The notes below the pieces were generated by a model. It was not told the DNA's origin. It made no database searches and was given only the letters and a program-made list of their open reading frames with translations. From Symsagittifera roscoffensis (lineage: Eukaryota; Xenacoelomorpha; Acoela; Convolutidae): DNA of 64,000 nucleotides. The stretch is taken from contig NC_087062.1 of NCBI RefSeq assembly GCF_963678635.1, positions 69,038,223 to 69,102,222 on the forward strand, read 5' to 3'. Of this stretch, positions 35,181 to 47,100 are shown in pieces (within the stretch, counting starts at the first letter, position 1; every line of letters starts with the position of its first letter). The translations under genes were made by a program, and so were the position numbers.

Positions 35181-36070
35181 TTTTTCTAAAAATGATCTTC
35201 ATCTAATTACTATCAAAACTAAATGACAGAAATTTTATTTAATTGTTCAAAATTGAGCATGTCAGCAGTTTGCATGCCCTCAGTCAAAAAAATTACTGTT
35301 CCTATTAAAAGTGACAATTCTATGAACAATTCTGTTCACGGGAGAAAAGTCTTGTAACCCGGTTACAATACCCTTGCTGATTGCAAGGGTAAATAGTTTT
35401 TCTTGCAATCACTTCAAAAAATGGGAAGATACTACAAAGCAGGTTCATTTTCCTCATCCAATTTTCACTACGTCCCAGAAAGCTCGAAAGGAGAAATTCA
35501 TGGTGTCATATTAATTTCTTTGTCCAAAGCAATTTGATTCGAAACAAATTTGCTTTGATGTTTTTTTCTGTGATTTTTTTCAATAAATGAGGTCGGAACA
35601 GTCTCTGCTACTTCCTTTTTGATATACAATACGCATAAAATATTCTTTCAAGCTTGAGAAAAAATCCGAAAATAAGAAACTAAAAAAGATTTATTATCAG
35701 ATAGACTTGTTATTGATAGTTTAAAAATTTGCTATTTAATGTTCAAAAGAGTTTTATGATTCGGCTATTTTCATATTCAGCTGGCTTGTTTTCTAATTAG
35801 ACTTCTGTTTTCGATTTTTGAAGAAAAAAATTATGGCCTTCAAGTTCTCTGAATTTCAAGTAGCATTAACAATTGGTGCTGTTTTGATGAAAATGAGAAA
35901 ACGGGATCAATGGGTAAAATTTTGATTCTGCTGGGAAATCTGAAGATTGATTAGAAATCTTCCGAAATAAGAAGTCAATCTCGTTTTTTTGTAACTTTTA
36001 TACTTTTGCTTTTTGATAGTGGAGTTTGCATTCCTTTAACACTGAGGGGAAGCTGCTCTTCGCAAATACT
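35181..36070. other. Gene-free AT-rich DNA
   Basis: No open frame or repeat that I can assign. Sequence is A/T-rich with short homopolymers. Confidence 0.4.
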
Positions 36071-36372
36071 AGCGAGAACACGAAGAAAAACTGCTCTAGA
36101 GTTCTAAAAGTGCAAAGAAAAAAATAAAAATAAGCCTCGAATGAGCAAAAATTCGGCGACGTCTCGCACTCCAGCCTACGACACACTGCAACCTAGAAAT
36201 GAAGAGCCTCAAGCCTTAACCGCACATCCTCGGACTCATAAGCCATCACAAACACTAGCAACAAATAAAACCGAGAGCAGATGCTATGAAATTTCCAAAG
36301 CTACAGATCCTAATTATAGCAAAAAGGCACATATGTGAACACTTTTATTTTCGAGTTACGTTAGAAAAAAAA
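36071..36372 (-). repeat. SINE-like dispersed repeat, family 1 copy a (degenerate)
   Basis: It aligns over about 300 bp with 39577-39883, sharing AGCGAGAACACGA, GCTATGAAATTTCCAA and CGAGTTACGT. The tRNA-like promoter words are more decayed than in copy b. Reading direction is inferred from copy b. Confidence 0.75.
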
Positions 36373-37951
36373 TACAGTTCCTACTTAAGTTGAATGCCAA
36401 AAAATCAAAGTCGAGCGCAAAACTTTTTGGTTTTTTTTCCTGAAAAAAATAAATACAAAAAAAATCATCAAGATCTATATAATAGTTTTAACTACTTTTT
36501 TTCAATGTAATTGTAATCAAAATTTTTAAGGCTAAATAAAAAAGAAAAGGAGCAAAACATTTAAAGTTAAGACTAGAAAACTTACAAAATACAGCAGTAA
36601 ATCAAAAATTTAGCCGACAGGTAATTGAGAAAAAGGTTAAGAACTCAAGTAAACCAAAAAAACGAATTAACGTTTTTGAAGATTTTGTAAGTTCAGTTCA
36701 AATGTCTATTTTAAAAACTAGAAGTCTGTCACGCTTTTTGTGGCCTGTAACCTTTTGCTGTTTGGACTCAGCCTTATTTTCAACTCACAATATTCCTTTT
36801 AACAAACAAAATCGAAAGTCAAACCGCGAAAAATTGAATTTGAGAGTGAACAAATTTTGAAACTTTCCTGAAAAAAATCACAGCGACATGTGTAAGTGAT
36901 AACAACTCATTATTTTACATTAACACTTTTTTTTGAAAACGGAAAATTTTCAGGTGCTAGCTGGATTCGAACCCAGGCGTAGTTGTTACCTCTAGGCCTA
37001 AGGTGCCGCGGAGCCAAGAAATTTGACCTTATTCTGAACATCAAGAGTGCGGATATCATTTCTAAAGTGTGCTGTAATAGCAGTCCTTGTAGATTGATTA
37101 AAAATTCCAAGTATTTAACCAGGTCAGGGCATACTTCAATTATTCGAGTGATTAACAAATTGTTGATTCGAAAAAATATATATATTCCAATTTGATAAGG
37201 CTTGCTATTCACAAGCGTAAAAATGACGATCGGTTGCTTAATTGTTAAATTATTGTAACGCATTTTTACATGATTTAATCTAAATGATCTGTTAAATTTC
37301 TGATGCATCGAATTAGTGAGCGCGCACGCTTGAGTGACGCAATCGGTTGCTTAATTGTTAACTATTTGTAATGTATTTTTGACGGATACTCAAGAAACTG
37401 CTGTCTACAAACCGCCATATCTTAAAGCCAAAATTGCATCAGAATAACGTAAATTACATCAGAATTGGGTAACAATTGCATAACAACGATGACAATCTGT
37501 TGGTGTGTCGCATAACATTATTAATTTTCGGCTTGTTGGAATGGTAATCTTATTTCGGTTTGTTGGCCCTTCGGCTTGACCTACCACCGTATTTTTACAT
37601 GCTTGAGTTTTAATGATCTGGTAATTTACTGAAGCATCGAATTAATGAGCGCGCACCTTTGAGTGCTACAATTTCAAACAAATGAAATTCAAGAAAACTT
37701 TCGACAACAGCAGGGCATAATTCGTTGAAAATGCCAGCTAGTCATAATGCTAAATATTTAGTGAGCCTCGTTTCAGCTTTCAAAAAATACCCTCATTCAA
37801 AAACTGCCTCAGCTACAAAAATTTGAATTGAAAATTACGCGTATAACAGTTAACATTAGAATTTACATAATTATAAATTATACTGCAACAGTTCAAGTTG
37901 CAATAGTCTAAATTGTAAGAATACAGTTCAGAATTTTTCCTTTTGATGATT
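36373..37951. other. Gene-free region 3' of CHP1 with repeats
   Basis: Contains a tRNA-like block (36950-37200) and two partial repeats of CATCGAATTA.TGAGCGCGCAC at about 37307 and 37638, plus CGGTTGCTTAATTGTTAA at about 37232 and 37342. The 3' UTR of CHP1 should begin leftward of 37952; I could not place its polyadenylation site. Confidence 0.45.
36950..37200 (-). repeat. tRNA-derived SINE-like repeat, family 2 fragment
   Basis: On the minus strand CTTAGGCCTAGAGGTAAC resembles an RNA polymerase III A box, and GGGTTCGAATCCA is a good B box. Flanking sequence (TTTGATAAGGCTTGCTA) is shared with family-2 copies near 45860 and 47690. It does not fold into a full tRNA by eye, so it is a SINE head rather than a tRNA gene. 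Confidence 0.6.
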
Positions 37952-38155
37952 TCAGTGAAGGAATCGGATGCTCATTTTCTGCTCGAATTCAATGTTCTCC
38001 AGTGCTTTTTTGAACTGTTCAAACGTGATCTGTCTGTCGGGAGCATTCTCGTCACAGTGTATCACCTCGTACACTGCTCTGTGAGCTATGCTGTTCAGCT
38101 GCTCCTCTGATATGTTGTCTCCCACCATCATGTGAAGAATGGACACAATCTCAGA
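37952..38155 (-). CDS. CHP1: CHP1 exon 3 (C-terminal 67 residues and stop)
   Basis: The acceptor TTTTGTGTAG ends at 38156 and the exon begins SEIVSILHMMVG, matching the EF3 exit helix. It encodes EF4 and ends EQKMSIRFLH then TGA at 37952-37954. Phase 0 at its start agrees with exon 2. Confidence 0.95.
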   Translation of the reverse strand, partial: SEIVSILHMMVGDNISEEQLNSIAHRAVYEVIHCDENAPDRQITFEQFKKALENIEFEQKMSIRFLH

Positions 38156-41100
38156 CTACACAAAAACACTAGTTACAACACAAAAAAACTACAACTGATA
38201 TTTTAGACTACCCCCATCTTGCAAAACGGCCGACTTCAATCCTTGCTTCAATATTTTTGGAAAATCAAGGAATCAGATTTCAAATTCCCTAATTTTTCCC
38301 TGTTTTACCTGACCTTTTTTAAAAACCCTGACTTTTCCAGGTTTTTCCTGAACCATGGGACCCATGAGAGATGCATACACATACGATTAGCTCATTCGAG
38401 GTGTGAACGTTGGTTAGAAACAGTAAAATAGGTTGTTAATGAGATCCCTGCAATTAACTTATTTCGCTTTAAAAGTTGTCGTTGCTTGGATTGGGTATAT
38501 AAATGTTCGAACATAACTAGAAAAAAACCTCAAAGCAAAGTCCTGCATATTTCGACTGCCCTGCAACTTCGTTTCGGATACTTAACAAAATTTCAATATA
38601 GTAAATTTTGAAATTAATTTAGAGTTTATTTTTTGTTTATTTTCGCAAATTAGAAATAAACTCAAATTATTTTCAAAATTTTCTATATTGAAATTTTGTT
38701 AAGTATCCGAAACGAAGTTGCAGGGCAGTCGAAATATGCAGAACTTTGCTTGATTTCTTTATTTTTTGTTGATTTTCGCAAATTAGAATTAAAGAAATCA
38801 AGGTTGCTTTAAGTCGCAACAAAAAATTGCGACTTATGCTGAAAAAATAGAAAGTTCGTACTTAACACTTTGCTTCGCAAGTGTAATAAGAAAGCGAACT
38901 TTGCTCTACAACTTGTTGAAAAGCTTCTTTCACTGCTTTCTCGTCTACGCTTCACAGCTCCGTTTTAAGCGGTACGCATCATAAGCTAGCGGACTAGGAA
39001 AATTTAACATCGAGGCCCCGTTGCCGTGGTTGCGAAACTTCTTAACACACCTGGGTAATGGTACCGTCGTTGTCCACGTCATACACTCGAAATGCAAACT
39101 CCAGCTTCTTTTCCAGACTGTTCGCAAGCTCAGACGTTCCCTTTCTCTCCTTGTGCTTTATGGGACGAAACACGGCCAATGTCTGCATGAATTGCTGGAA
39201 GTTAATCTGTTCGTCAACGACATCAACGAAAAACGCGTCTACAATTCGCTCTCCTAGAGGATTGATTGACAGTTCAGGAATACGCAACAAGTCGTTCTTG
39301 GTCAGGAAACCTTTCTGCTCTTTGTCCAGAGCGGTGAACCGGGAATACAGCCTAGAAAAACCGAAACTGTTTTTACTTATCAAAATAAAGATACCAAAAA
39401 CGTCGACGTTTATATAATAATAATAAATTGCTTCCAGTATAGGTCCACATTCAAATTAGCTTTCTGAAATAATCATATCAAAAGAACCCAGTCTAGGAGG
39501 TCGTCAGAAGACGAACTAAGTCTGTTTTGTGACGCTCCTCAATTTTTGAAACTGCTCAGATCAGGAATATAACACAAGCGAGAACACGACAAAAAGAAGC
39601 TCTGGAGCTCTGAGAAGTGCATTGAGAAAAAGAAAAAATTAGCCTCGAGTTAACAAAAAATTCGGCTGTCTCGGACTCGAACGCACGACCTAAAAATTAT
39701 GAGTCTCACGCACTAACCACTCAGTCACGGAAGCTTATTCAATCACAAACACTATCTCCACAAATAAAGCCGAGAACAGATGCTATGAAATTTCCAATGC
39801 TACAGATCGTGATTATAGCAACAAATCACACAAGTGAACAATCTTAATGAACACTTTTATTTGCGAGTTACGTAAGAAAAAAATGAAGGCTCGAACTAAA
39901 AGTGTAGCTGCTCGCTAGCATAACTAATAGGAAAACAATCAGGTTGCTATTACAATGAAAACATTTTCATGTTAATGTTCCGATCACTTCACGTCCACCG
40001 GCTAAAAAAAACTCTTTTTTATGCATGCATAATACTGTTATTAACTAGCTCTTGAATCTTCAAGTAGCATTTTCAAAAAAAAAACGTAAAAGTTTCAAAA
40101 TCGGATACTTTTTTTAAAAAAAGACTGTGCTACTCGCACAATCTGCTTTTACATTCGTTTTTTTTGGTTTATTCGCTAATCATAATATTCGTTGGTATTG
40201 TAGAGCACAATTCACCACAAAAAATATCATCCTCCTTTGATAGTGATAAATTAGATAGGTTCATTTTTGGACACATAGGCTAAGCTGAGCTTTGCACCAC
40301 TTGCGATACAACTAGGTTGCGATACAATGAACGACGATACTTGTTAAAAAACTCCCAATCATTAGAACGCAATATCAGCATCACAACTAAACTAACCAGG
40401 CGATGACAATGCAGAAAATACCCGAGCAGAAACTCTTCAAGACCAATTTTTTTAAATTAAAACTAATTTAAAAAAACTAGCGTCCACCTTCCCCTCATAG
40501 CACACGCAGGCACACAAAACTATTTTTCGCGCATCCGATATAAAACAAGATTATATCCATGCAGCCGAAAGAAAAAAAGAAATTTCGACAGGTCGAGAGG
40601 TAAAAATGCAACGAAGTTTAAAAGTGCGAAGGGGAGCGTAAAAATTTTGCTTCACCTAAAACCACCAAAATTAGGTCACCTAGCCAATAAAATATAGGCC
40701 GAAATAATTTGGCCCGAAAAAAACTTTGATCAAAACGAAAAAACGAGGTTACGTAAGACACCGAGGCGAAGCGGACGGACCTTCGCACAACTTGCGATAC
40801 AACAAACATAGTAAAAAAAAAACATTAATCGAACAAAAAAAGGTGAACTAAAGTTTTCGTAAGTCTTGATAAAAAACACTAGGGGCCAGCTAAAGCTGGA
40901 GGTACGTGTTTGATATTTAATGAATTTGCTATACTGATCCGGTAAAGAAAAGTGATATCAAAAATTGGATTTTGCCCAATACTTTAGTTGTTTCTCTAAT
41001 AAAAATAAGTTGGAAGAGTTTTTAAAAAATGCGATAACAAATTTTTCTCACATAAAAAAAATAATGAGCCGCCGTTTCTGGATAAAAAGTTTCAAGATAA

Positions 41101-44100
41101 AAAATTGTCTCAAGGAGAAAACATTTCATTAAACAAAACTTGAAAAGTCGCCGCTTCTGTAAGAACAATTAAGGCAAGCGGTTCCTTCAATTGAACTTTT
41201 CATCTCAAACTTGATTGCGTAAATTTCAAGAAAACTCAAAAAACTTCTAAGAAACTGTCAAAAAAATCTAATAAACAGTCGAAAGAATTTCCAAAAACCA
41301 TAACATCTTTCTGCAAAAAAGCAGGCTAGGGCCGCTTAATCAGAGAAGATTCCCGAAACCGATTTTTTCTCGATTGAACACAACTTGAAAATTGGAACGG
41401 TAGTTTTAAGTTTCCAACAAATGTCAAAGTTTCAAAACATTGACTTGTTTGAAGGCCGTAACTTTTTAAAATGAAGAGTGCATATCCGATTATAAAAGTA
41501 GGCTTTCAAAAACCAGTTTTTATGATATGAGATTTGGTAGGATATTTAGCGAAAAAAGTCCAAAAAACTGTCAACAAATCAAAAAGTTGAGATTTCTGAG
41601 AATCATAGCTCTTTTGTTAAAACATAGCCGCTTATATAGAAGAGATTCACGCAACCTTTAGTTTCGATTAAACCCAAAAGTTTAGACCTGGTAGCGTAGT
41701 TCTCGAAGTCAAAAAGTTCAAAAGCAAAAAACTTTTTTGACTTTTACGAGATCAATAACTTTTTTTGTCAGAAAAACTCGGGCGTACTCGCATTAGCAAG
41801 TGAGCTTCAAACAACCCGTTCTGTGAATTTAACCCAAAATCTCAGATAGAACAGGGTAGGTTTCGAGAATACTCAAAAAGTTCAAAAAACGGTCAAAAAA
41901 TAAAACCTTGACTTTTCTGAGGGCGAAAACTTTGATTCATTTTTCCAATATATTCAGAAAAAAATTTCCATAACGAAAAAATGAAGAAATTTCAACAAAC
42001 CGATGGAAAAACATACAACCAACTTGAAAGTGCAGAGGGAAGAATTAAAAATGTTTTTCCTTGCAAAGACCCAATTATAGGTCATTAAGCCGATAATAAT
42101 TAGTCAAAAAGTCAATGTAAGTAATATTTCAAATTTTAGGAGTGAATCAAGCAACATTGAAGAAAAATGCGCGCAGCGAAAAAACAATTCCAAGCTGTGA
42201 CAATTCAGCCAACAACAGGTAAGCAGACAAAAAATTGACCCACAAAATATTTTAAGCGCAAAAAACTACTACTAATGCGTTTATTGTCCGTTTTCCTATT
42301 GAAGGAGGGTTGGGCATCCGGACAGCGCGTAAAACAACGGTTCAGACGAGGGCATTCTGAATAGCATTTCAGCTAGCAAATGGTATCAAATGAAAAATAA
42401 CACGCCATTCGAACATAGTAGTCTATGGATTTGAGGCCTAAAGTATTCAAGTCTGGTTTAACACAATCGATCCAGGGTTTTTTAGGCCCTCCTACTGGTC
42501 TTTTCCTGGGGACTGAAACATTGTCTGTTGATTTTGACAAATGGTCTTTTTCTCCTCGGTGAACATGGCCATACCATCGCAGCCTCGTAGCCGCGACCGC
42601 TTTTGCAGCTTGTCCAGATCAACAAGACTTGTCATTTTAACTACTACTTCGTTGTTAACTCTGTCTTTATTAATGACTCCGGTAATCCTAGGCAGAGCTT
42701 TCATATCAGCAGTTTTAAGAGAACTGGATATTACTTTGGTCTGCGCCCAGGTTTCAGGACGGTACATCAGAACTGCCCTGAGACAAGCTCCAATATTTGA
42801 CACATTGTAATCAAGTCAATATCTCTATTCAGCAGCAGAGGCGCAATTTACCGCCATTTCCTCCAGAAAGCGGATATTCTGACCAATGATGCACGAATTG
42901 CGTCACTTTCAACGGAAATCATATCACTCAGATAGCAGAAGTATTTGACAGTACTCAGGGTTTCAAATTGTTTAATCCGTAGAGTAGCTATTTGCTTTAA
43001 GTAAAAATTGGAAGGATTATTGCTTCTTGGACAAACATAATTATTATTATGTTTAGGTATTTTCCTCAGGCTACTGCACTTTTATGCAACCACTGATTAC
43101 AATAAGTGCAGAGTATTGAACTGGCGCCGACTCCCTTCAAACAACAAGCGCATGGATATTTTCCAGTTTTTGTGAGGAAGACTTTTGGCCTGAAATCAAA
43201 TGCTTTGTCTTATCCACGTTGATTTTTCAACCACGTTTTTGCGAAACCTTGTTCCAAGTATTAAACTTCTCAATAAACTGGAACTCCGTTTCAGTGAATA
43301 TCATAAGGTCATCTGCATCTAGAATATCCCATGGAACGACAGTTTCTCGTAGCCTCTTCCATTACTATAATAAATAGCAATGGGCTATGTGCCGAGCCCT
43401 GATGCACGCCCAATTCAGTTTCACAGTAATCACTGCATCCTTGGGGCTGGTGAACTCAGGTTTTCCACACGGTGTACAGGCACATTAATAGTCGAACCAG
43501 ATTTTCGGGAAAACTGTTGCCTAAGAGCCCATGGGATCAGGTCCTTGGGATCAACAAATGTGATGCAGGTATTTTTTCTTTTCCGCAAACAGCTCTTTCT
43601 ATTGTCAAATAAGAAAAAACGGCATCGGCTGTTGATCTACCACCCAAAAAGCCAAATTGCATGTCATCTATTTTATCAATTGTCTCGGTCGTTTTTCAAG
43701 TACTTTTTCGAAAACTTTAAATGCGAAAACTTTAAATGGAAGTTTGGGACTCTGTAGGATCCAATTTCTATCAGATCGCCTTTTCCTTTGGAAAAACTAA
43801 CAGTTTCACTTTCGCTCCACTCGGAAGGGAATCTACCAGAGTCCCAAACTTCCTTAAGGGCTTCAAAAAGTCCAGCAAGTCCATAAACCCCGGCAAATTT
43901 AATCATATCCGAAGTAAGCCCTGTTGGTCCTGGGCGTTTCTTGTTTTTTCTCAAAGCAAGTGCCACTTCCTGGATATTTAATATCTTCCATTTCCAACGG
44001 ATTTGTTTCATTTAAAAGATTTGAGAGGTAGCTTTGCCACTGCAAGAGTACATCTGCGTCACAAGTCAGAAATTTTCCACCACATTTAATGAATCCCGCT

Positions 44101-47100
44101 CAACACACATCCTTTTGATCATTTTTCATCTGCTTGGCAAGGCAGAACATTTAATGCCGAGTTGTCCACGTTTTGATAGATCTTGACCCCATTTCTGACT
44201 GGATTCTTTTTTTTACTTACAGCAGCTAGCTGTTACACTTCACGACTGTGTTCTGCCTCCGCCACATCACCCGGTCTTCCTCATTTCTAGACCTCTGCCA
44301 CTTTTTGAAGAACACTTTTTCAACTCTTTCGCCTATATTTTATTTCACCACCATTTTTTCTTTTTCTCGCAGGTTTTCCGTTTGTTCCGCCACATACCTT
44401 TTTCACTTCTAGAAATGTTGATTTAAAAATTTCCCAGTTGACAGGTATTTCATTATTTAAGGCTTCTTCCTTACTGCTTCTTTGTACTTGGTTTGGTTTT
44501 CTATTTCAATTAATTTCCACGAATTTATAGATCTAAATAGTTTTGACTTATGGCGGTAAATAGGAGCTTTAAGATAGAAATCATACACAACAAGTCTATG
44601 CTGAGTACCATATTCTTCGCCCATGAGAACCTTCAAATTTTTTACACAGCTTCTCTACGACGATTGTGTTAGAAAGAAGCCAATCTGGGGTGGAGTTCTT
44701 CAAATAAAATGTTGGGACATCTATATTTTGTGACTGGCAGAAATTGAGAAGTATCTGACCTTCTGAGTTTAAAGTACCAAAGCAAAATGGGTCAATTTCG
44801 CAGGCAATTTTCTGCCCTCACACTTCAATGTGTCCATTCAAGTCACCACACCGGAAAGTATATTCTTGGTCAAGTAGAGATAACATAGTATCTTCTAGCG
44901 TGTTGTGAAAGTATTCTTTTTCCGAATTATCTCTACAGCTTGTGGTGCATACACAGATACAACATAATACACAGCATGTCCTAATACAAGTTTAAGGCGC
45001 ATAATACGTTCATTTACTCTTTTGACTTCCAGTACGTTTTCAATAAGTCGACTATTGATGACTATTGCAACACCATTTTTCTGACTTCTGAGCTTCCTTG
45101 CCAGAAAACCTAAATTTACTCGCTATTTCCAAAACTTCTCCGGCCACTACATTTGAAACGAGTTTCCTGTAGGCAGCACACCGATAACTTTCTTCTTTCA
45201 AAAGTTTCGCATATATCAAGACAATTTCCTTTATGCGAGTCAACGTTCCACGAGCATAATCGGAACAACTTCTTTTCTAGGGTGGGTTTTTTGAGGGGCG
45301 CACGGGACAGAGGGCTCTTGATTGTTTGACTTTCCCTAAGCTGTTTGGAGCGGTGCCCTTTAAGGAGCAATTTCAGACCGAAGTCCGTATGGACCGGATG
45401 CCCTTCCTGATGTCCACCTGCCTTCTTTTTCAGGGCTCGGGACCGGCAGTTCTATCTTAATAGCAAGACATACCAAGCGAAAAAATATATCAAGGTGAAG
45501 GCTAGTAGAATTACAACTTGCTAGAGTAAATGAAAGCATAAAAAGTAACTAAAAAGAAAGCTGCATTCAGCAAAAAATATTTCAAATTTGGCAACTAAGC
45601 GGAAAAAACAAAATCAGACAAATGGAATGCCAACCGTTTTTTTGAAACAGATTATTTCCTATTTAATAAAAAACAAGCCCTGCTCAGATTCACATCCAGG
45701 ACCTTTGCTGTCTCATGCATAATAGTTACCTCTACACTAAGGGTGCCGGTGACGCTCAGAAACTCCAATTCATTAAGAACCAAGATACTAAGTGACTCAA
45801 GTGATTCTTTTGAACAAGTTGTTAACCCGAAAAAAGTACATATTCTAGTTTGATAACGCTTGCTAGTCCGTTTTTTGGCAAGAAGCAGGTGGTGGCTAAT
45901 TAAGCATAAAAGATTCCCAAAACCGGGTTTCTCAATTGAACACAACCTGAGAAATAGCACGGCAGTTTTCGCGTTAACTCGAAAAGTTTCCGAAAAACTG
46001 TCAAAGTTTCAAAACTTCGACTTGTTTGAAGGCCTTAACTTTTTTGCTAAAACAAACTGGTCCTAGCCAGTTGAAACGGTAAGCTTTCAGCAACCTGTTG
46101 TTTCGATTAAACCAATGATATCAGAGTTGGCAGGAAAGTAAGCGAGAAAAGTCTAAGAAACGGTCGACAAATCAAAATTTGTTAATTTCCGAGAAACATA
46201 GCTTTTAGTGTGAAAAACTAGGACAAAGCCGCTAATTCAGAAGATATTCGTGTAACTTCGATGAATCAAAAATCTCAGGTTTCGGAGGTAAGTTTCCGTG
46301 CAATTGCAATTGAACCAAAAATTTCAGATTTGGGAGTGTAATTCTTGAGAAAAGTTTTGATTTGTCGCAGGGCCACAACTTTTGGTGTCAGAACGATTTG
46401 GGAGTAGTCGCATAGGCAAAGGAGCTTCCGACAACCCATTCGTTGGATTGAACCCTAAATCCCGGATATGCCCGGGTAGTTTTCGAGAAAATTTAACTTT
46501 TTTAAAAACGATCAAAAAATCACAAATTTGATTTTTCCGAACGAGATAATTTTACGTGTAAAAAATGTGAGCGTAGCCGCTTACACAGGGAGCTGTTCAA
46601 AACCACTCTTTTTATCGAAATCAAAAACTCTGATTTGATAGGGGTAGTTTTTGAGAATACGAAAAAAAAATCAATAATATGGGTCAAATGTTTCCCCTTT
46701 GACTTTTTCGAAGGCTGTAGACATGGGGGTCGAGTAAAAAGTGACTTTAGGGAAGTACACAGGAAAAAAGGAAAACAGGCGATCTTTAAAATTAATACCC
46801 TTTTTGAAAATCACTAGAAATTCTCAGAGAAACAAAAAATTGTGTTTCCCTTGAAACGACCCAAAATTTGGTCATTAAGACGATAAAAAATAGGCCGAAA
46901 TAACTTGGAGCAAAGAATTTTTCAACGAAAAAAAAACAGAGGAAATGCGAAGTTAAACAAGTAAGATTACAAATTGTAGTAGTGAATCAAACACAAGAAG
47001 TAACGTTAAAGAAAAATGCGCGCCGCAAAACAAAACCGATTCCAAGATGTGACAACTAAGCCGACAACAGATAAGCAGACAAGTAATTGGCCGACGATTT

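Noticed and set aside
36960-37020. A functional tRNA gene at the GGGTTCGAATCCA B box
   Set aside because: The acceptor and D arms do not pair convincingly by eye, and related blocks recur nearby as parts of longer repeats.
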